Shown piece after piece: positions 4,581 to 8,323 of a stretch of DNA of 8,323 nt. A program made the position numbers and the translations under genes. The DNA is from Hyphomonas sp. Lineage in GTDB: Bacteria > Pseudomonadota > Alphaproteobacteria > Caulobacterales > Hyphomonadaceae. Each line of letters begins with the position of its first letter. Positions within the stretch are counted from its first letter, which is position 1. The notes beneath the pieces are model-generated. The model did not search any database. It saw only the letters and a program-made list of their open reading frames with translations, and had not been told where the DNA came from. The stretch lies in NCBI GenBank assembly GCA_003486945.1, contig DNFL01000346.1, forward strand, positions 1 to 8,323. Reading direction: 5' to 3'.

Positions 4581-6188
4581 ATGCTGCAATTTCCCCCCTG
4601 GAAAGTGATCCTCGTCCTGCTCGTGCTCGTCTGGGGCGTGGTCATGTCACTGCCCAACGTCGTGAACATGTCTGGCACCCCGAGCTGGGTTCCGCACAAG
4701 GCGGTCAATCTTGGCCTCGACCTTCGAGGCGGCGTGTATCTCGAAATGGAAATTCCGGAAGAAGAAGTCATCGGCGCGCGCCTTTCGGTCTTTGCCCGCG
4801 ATGTGCGCACAGCGCTCGCGCGCACGGATACCCACGCGCAGGTGCCGCACCTTGCCGAAGTGCATGGCCGCACGATGACCGTGAAACTGACGCGCCCGGA
4901 CGCGGCAGGTAATTTTCCGATTGAAGATGCGATCAAGCGTATCGACCGCATCAATGGTCCGCTCGAAGGCGGTCTTGCCGGCGGCAAGACATTCAACGTC
5001 GTGCGCGGCGGGCTCGATTCGATTATCATCACGGTGCCGGAAAACTCCGTGAGCCTGATGATGGCAGATGCGCTGAACAAGACGCGCACCATCATCACGC
5101 GCCGGATCGACCCGGATGGTGTTGCGGAGATTTCGCTGACGCCGTCCGGGTCAAACCGCCTTATCCTCGAAGCGCCTGGCGAGCCTGATCCGCAGCGTCT
5201 GAAGGACCTGCTCAGCCGCGACGGCCGGATGACCTTCAACCTCGTCGATGACAGCGCGTCCTCGATTGCGGCTGCCGAAGCGGGCGTACCGAAACCCGGC
5301 TACCGCCTACTGACGGGCCCGGAGACCGGGCCGCTGCTGATCCGCGACATCCCGGAACTCGTCGGCTCCGACATTGCGACCGCCAGCCAGGGTTTCGGCG
5401 ATGGCAACATGCCGGAGATCAATTTCCGCCTCAGCGGCAACGGCGCCCGGAAATTCTTCGAAACGACCCGTGCCAACGTCAACAAGCGCTTCGCCATCGT
5501 GCTGGACGACGTGATCATGTCGGCACCGAACATCAACGAACCGATCCCCGGCGGCAACGTTCGCATCACCGGCCGCTTCACCATCGAAGAAGCTCAGGAC
5601 CTTGCCGCAATCATCGCAGCGGGCGAAATGCCGGCGAAGGTGCAGTTCCTGGATCAGCGTGTCGTTTCCTCGACCCTGGGTGAGGATTCGATCCAGTCCG
5701 GCTACACGGCTGCTGTAGTTGGTCTTGGCCTCGTCGCCATCTTCATGATCCTCGCTTACGGGCTCCAGGGCATCTTTGCCGTCTGCTCGCTGGTGATGAA
5801 CATTGTCCTGATCTTCGCATGCCTTTCCGGACTCGGCGCAACGCTGACCTTGCCCGGTATCGCAGGGATCATCCTGACCATCGGTATGGCGGTCGATGCC
5901 AACGTGCTGGTGTTCGAGCGCATCCGCGAGGAGCAGCGATCCGGCCGGTCTGTATGGACAGCAGTGCAGGCGGGATATGAACGCGCACTGATCACCATTC
6001 TCGACTCCAACCTGACCACGCTGTTTGCCGCCGCCATTCTCTATTTCCTGGGGTCCGGTCCGGTGAAGGGCTTCGCGGTGACGCTGGCGTTCGGGATTAT
6101 CACCTCCGTGTTCACGGCCTTTATTTTCACCCGCATGCTGACGGTTTTCTACATGAAAGCCTTCAAGCCAAAAAGCCTGGCAATGTGA
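4581..6188 (+). CDS. secD: Protein translocase subunit SecD
   Basis: Large accessory subunit of the Sec translocon and an RND-superfamily membrane protein. With SecF it uses the proton motive force to pull emerging polypeptides into the periplasm. Its 535 residues are in the usual range for proteobacterial SecD without extra domains. The first membrane span is at about 7-24, followed by LGLDLRGGVYLEME (44-57), the signature start of the periplasmic P1 domain. RRIDPDGVAEISLTPSGSNR (174-193) belongs to the conserved base of that domain. Five further spans lie at about 374-394, 397-417, 422-440, 467-489 and 495-518. The fourth of the six spans carries GMAVDANVLVFERIREE (435-451), including Asp439, the conserved proton-relay acid. 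Nothing is missing. GGAAAG four bases upstream supports the ATG. The gene sits between yajC and secF in one transcription unit. Confidence 0.98.
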   Translation: MLQFPPWKVILVLLVLVWGVVMSLPNVVNMSGTPSWVPHKAVNLGLDLRGGVYLEMEIPEEEVIGARLSVFARDVRTALARTDTHAQVPHLAEVHGRTMTVKLTRPDAAGNFPIEDAIKRIDRINGPLEGGLAGGKTFNVVRGGLDSIIITVPENSVSLMMADALNKTRTIITRRIDPDGVAEISLTPSGSNRLILEAPGEPDPQRLKDLLSRDGRMTFNLVDDSASSIAAAEAGVPKPGYRLLTGPETGPLLIRDIPELVGSDIATASQGFGDGNMPEINFRLSGNGARKFFETTRANVNKRFAIVLDDVIMSAPNINEPIPGGNVRITGRFTIEEAQDLAAIIAAGEMPAKVQFLDQRVVSSTLGEDSIQSGYTAAVVGLGLVAIFMILAYGLQGIFAVCSLVMNIVLIFACLSGLGATLTLPGIAGIILTIGMAVDANVLVFERIREEQRSGRSVWTAVQAGYERALITILDSNLTTLFAAAILYFLGSGPVKGFAVTLAFGIITSVFTAFIFTRMLTVFYMKAFKPKSLAM

Positions 6189-6200
6189 GGGGCGAAGACC

Positions 6201-7187
6201 ATGCTGATTAAATACTGGCCTGCTGAAACCAATATTCCCTTCATGCGCTTCCGCTTCATCGGCGCGGCGCTGTCGATCTTCATGATCGTGGGATCACTCG
6301 GCCTGCTTTTCACCAAGGGACTGAACCTCGGCGTGGATTTCGCCGGGGGTTCAGTGATCGAAGTGTTCGAAACCGAAACCGTTACGGTTCCGGAAGTGCG
6401 CAGCCGCATTCCGGGCGGGCTTACAGTGAACTCCGCGACAAGTTCCGGTGACCGCCTCGTTGTCATCCGCTTCGGTGAAGTCGACCGGTCCCTGCTCGGG
6501 CCCGAGTTCGCTGCGCTGACGCCGGAGCAACAAGACGAGCGTGCATCTGCTGCGTCCAATACGTTTGTCGTGAATGCCCTGAAGCGCGAGTTCAATCTAG
6601 CCGATACGGACATTCTGAAGAACGACTCCGTCGGTCCAAAGGTTTCCGGCGAATTGTTCGTCGAGAGTATGATTGCTCTCGGCATCGCTTCGCTGGTGAT
6701 GCTGGCCTACATTTCGTTCCGCTACAGCTGGTCCTACGCGGCAGGCGGCATTGCCGCGCTGGTGCACGATGCCATAGGCACGATGGGTCTGTTCGCGTTG
6801 CTCGACATCGAGTTCAACCTGACGACTGTCGCCGCGCTGCTGACGATCATCGGCTATTCGATCAACGACAGCGTCGTTGTGTTCGACCGGGTGCGGGAGG
6901 TGCGGCGCAAGTACAAACAGATGCCGGCGACCGAAGTGATTGATATCGCCACCAACCAGACCCTCTCGCGGACGATCCTGACCGGTGGCACGACGATCAT
7001 TGCCGTTCTTGCAATCTATATCTTCGGCGGCCCGGTGCTTCAGGGCATGAGCCTCGCCATGATCTGGGGTATCTTCATCGGCACCTATTCTTCGATCTTC
7101 TTCGCTGCCGCCATCGTTCTGATGCTGGGCGTGGAGATCCGCTCGCACCAGCCGGACAAGACGCCCGGTTTCGAAGGCGTTCCCTGA
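6201..7187 (+). CDS. secF: Protein translocase subunit SecF
   Basis: Partner of SecD in the proton-driven export-assisting complex of the inner membrane. Its 328 residues are typical of SecF. The first span is at about 18-38, followed by the signature GLNLGVDFAGGSVIEV (40-55) opening the small periplasmic domain. VGPKVSGELF (144-153) precedes the second span at about 154-173. The remaining spans lie at about 180-200, 205-226, 258-277 and 284-310. The span-four signature IGYSINDSVVVFDRVRE (217-233) carries Asp223, the conserved acid matching the SecD relay residue. The short hydrophilic tail (311-328) is cytoplasmic. The start lies only 12 bases after the secD stop, and the ribosome binding site GAGGGG (6187-6192) overlaps that stop codon, so translation is probably coupled. 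It is the last gene of the operon, followed by a strong terminator. Confidence 0.98.
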   Translation: MLIKYWPAETNIPFMRFRFIGAALSIFMIVGSLGLLFTKGLNLGVDFAGGSVIEVFETETVTVPEVRSRIPGGLTVNSATSSGDRLVVIRFGEVDRSLLGPEFAALTPEQQDERASAASNTFVVNALKREFNLADTDILKNDSVGPKVSGELFVESMIALGIASLVMLAYISFRYSWSYAAGGIAALVHDAIGTMGLFALLDIEFNLTTVAALLTIIGYSINDSVVVFDRVREVRRKYKQMPATEVIDIATNQTLSRTILTGGTTIIAVLAIYIFGGPVLQGMSLAMIWGIFIGTYSSIFFAAAIVLMLGVEIRSHQPDKTPGFEGVP

Positions 7188-7210
7188 ACACGGTGAACCG
7201 TCCACAAACA

Positions 7211-7240
7211 AAAAGGCCGGCCCCGATAGGCCGGCCTTTT
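7211..7240. terminator. Bidirectional intrinsic terminator between secF and ychF
   Basis: Perfect 12-base arms, AAAAGGCCGGCC (7211-7222) and GGCCGGCCTTTT (7229-7240), flank a six-base loop CCGATA. The G+C-rich stem runs into a T-tract on both strands (TTTTCATTT on plus, CCTTTTTG on minus). It can therefore end both the secF transcript and the converging ychF transcript. It starts 23 bases after the secF stop and ends 20 bases before the ychF stop. Confidence 0.93.
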
Positions 7241-7260
7241 CATTTAGAGCTTGCGGCGTC

Positions 7261-8323
<1,063 letters not shown>

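Overview
The window is about 60% G+C in its core genes and carries a conserved housekeeping cluster typical of Alphaproteobacteria: serS, surE, pcm, yajC, secD and secF on the plus strand, with ychF converging from the right edge. Gene order, codon use and separate SecD and SecF proteins fit an alphaproteobacterium. A Caulobacterales/Hyphomonadaceae-like host is my guess from general familiarity and cannot be proved from this window alone.

Layout, left to right. Positions 1-307 hold the 3' end of an unrecognised gene. Seryl-tRNA synthetase (serS) follows at 391-1692. An approximately 1 kb, visibly less G+C-rich interval lies between serS and surE. It holds two small minus-strand genes for exported proteins: a lipoprotein (1724-2071) and a Sec-exported cysteine-rich protein (2135-2506). 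I do not recognise either family, but the two share a twin-cysteine helical-hairpin pattern and look like distant paralogues in one two-gene transcription unit. A plausible sigma70 promoter lies just upstream (2559-2588). A 26-bp palindrome of the REP-like kind sits in the surE leader (2637-2662).

Next come surE (5'/3'-nucleotidase) and pcm (an L-isoaspartyl methyltransferase-like protein with an altered substrate loop), overlapping by 13 bases. A good sigma70-like promoter (4098-4126) then precedes yajC-secD-secF, the accessory subunits that give the SecYEG channel its proton-motive-force-driven pulling step. A strong bidirectional hairpin terminator (7211-7240) closes this operon and also ends ychF, which runs in from the right edge on the minus strand and lacks only about its first 12 residues.

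How the genes work together: serS and ychF serve translation; surE and pcm form a stationary-phase/repair pair; yajC-secD-secF serve protein export. The most interesting part is the two-gene minus-strand insert. Its products would leave the cytoplasm through the Sec pathway and seem built as disulfide-stapled alpha-hairpins.
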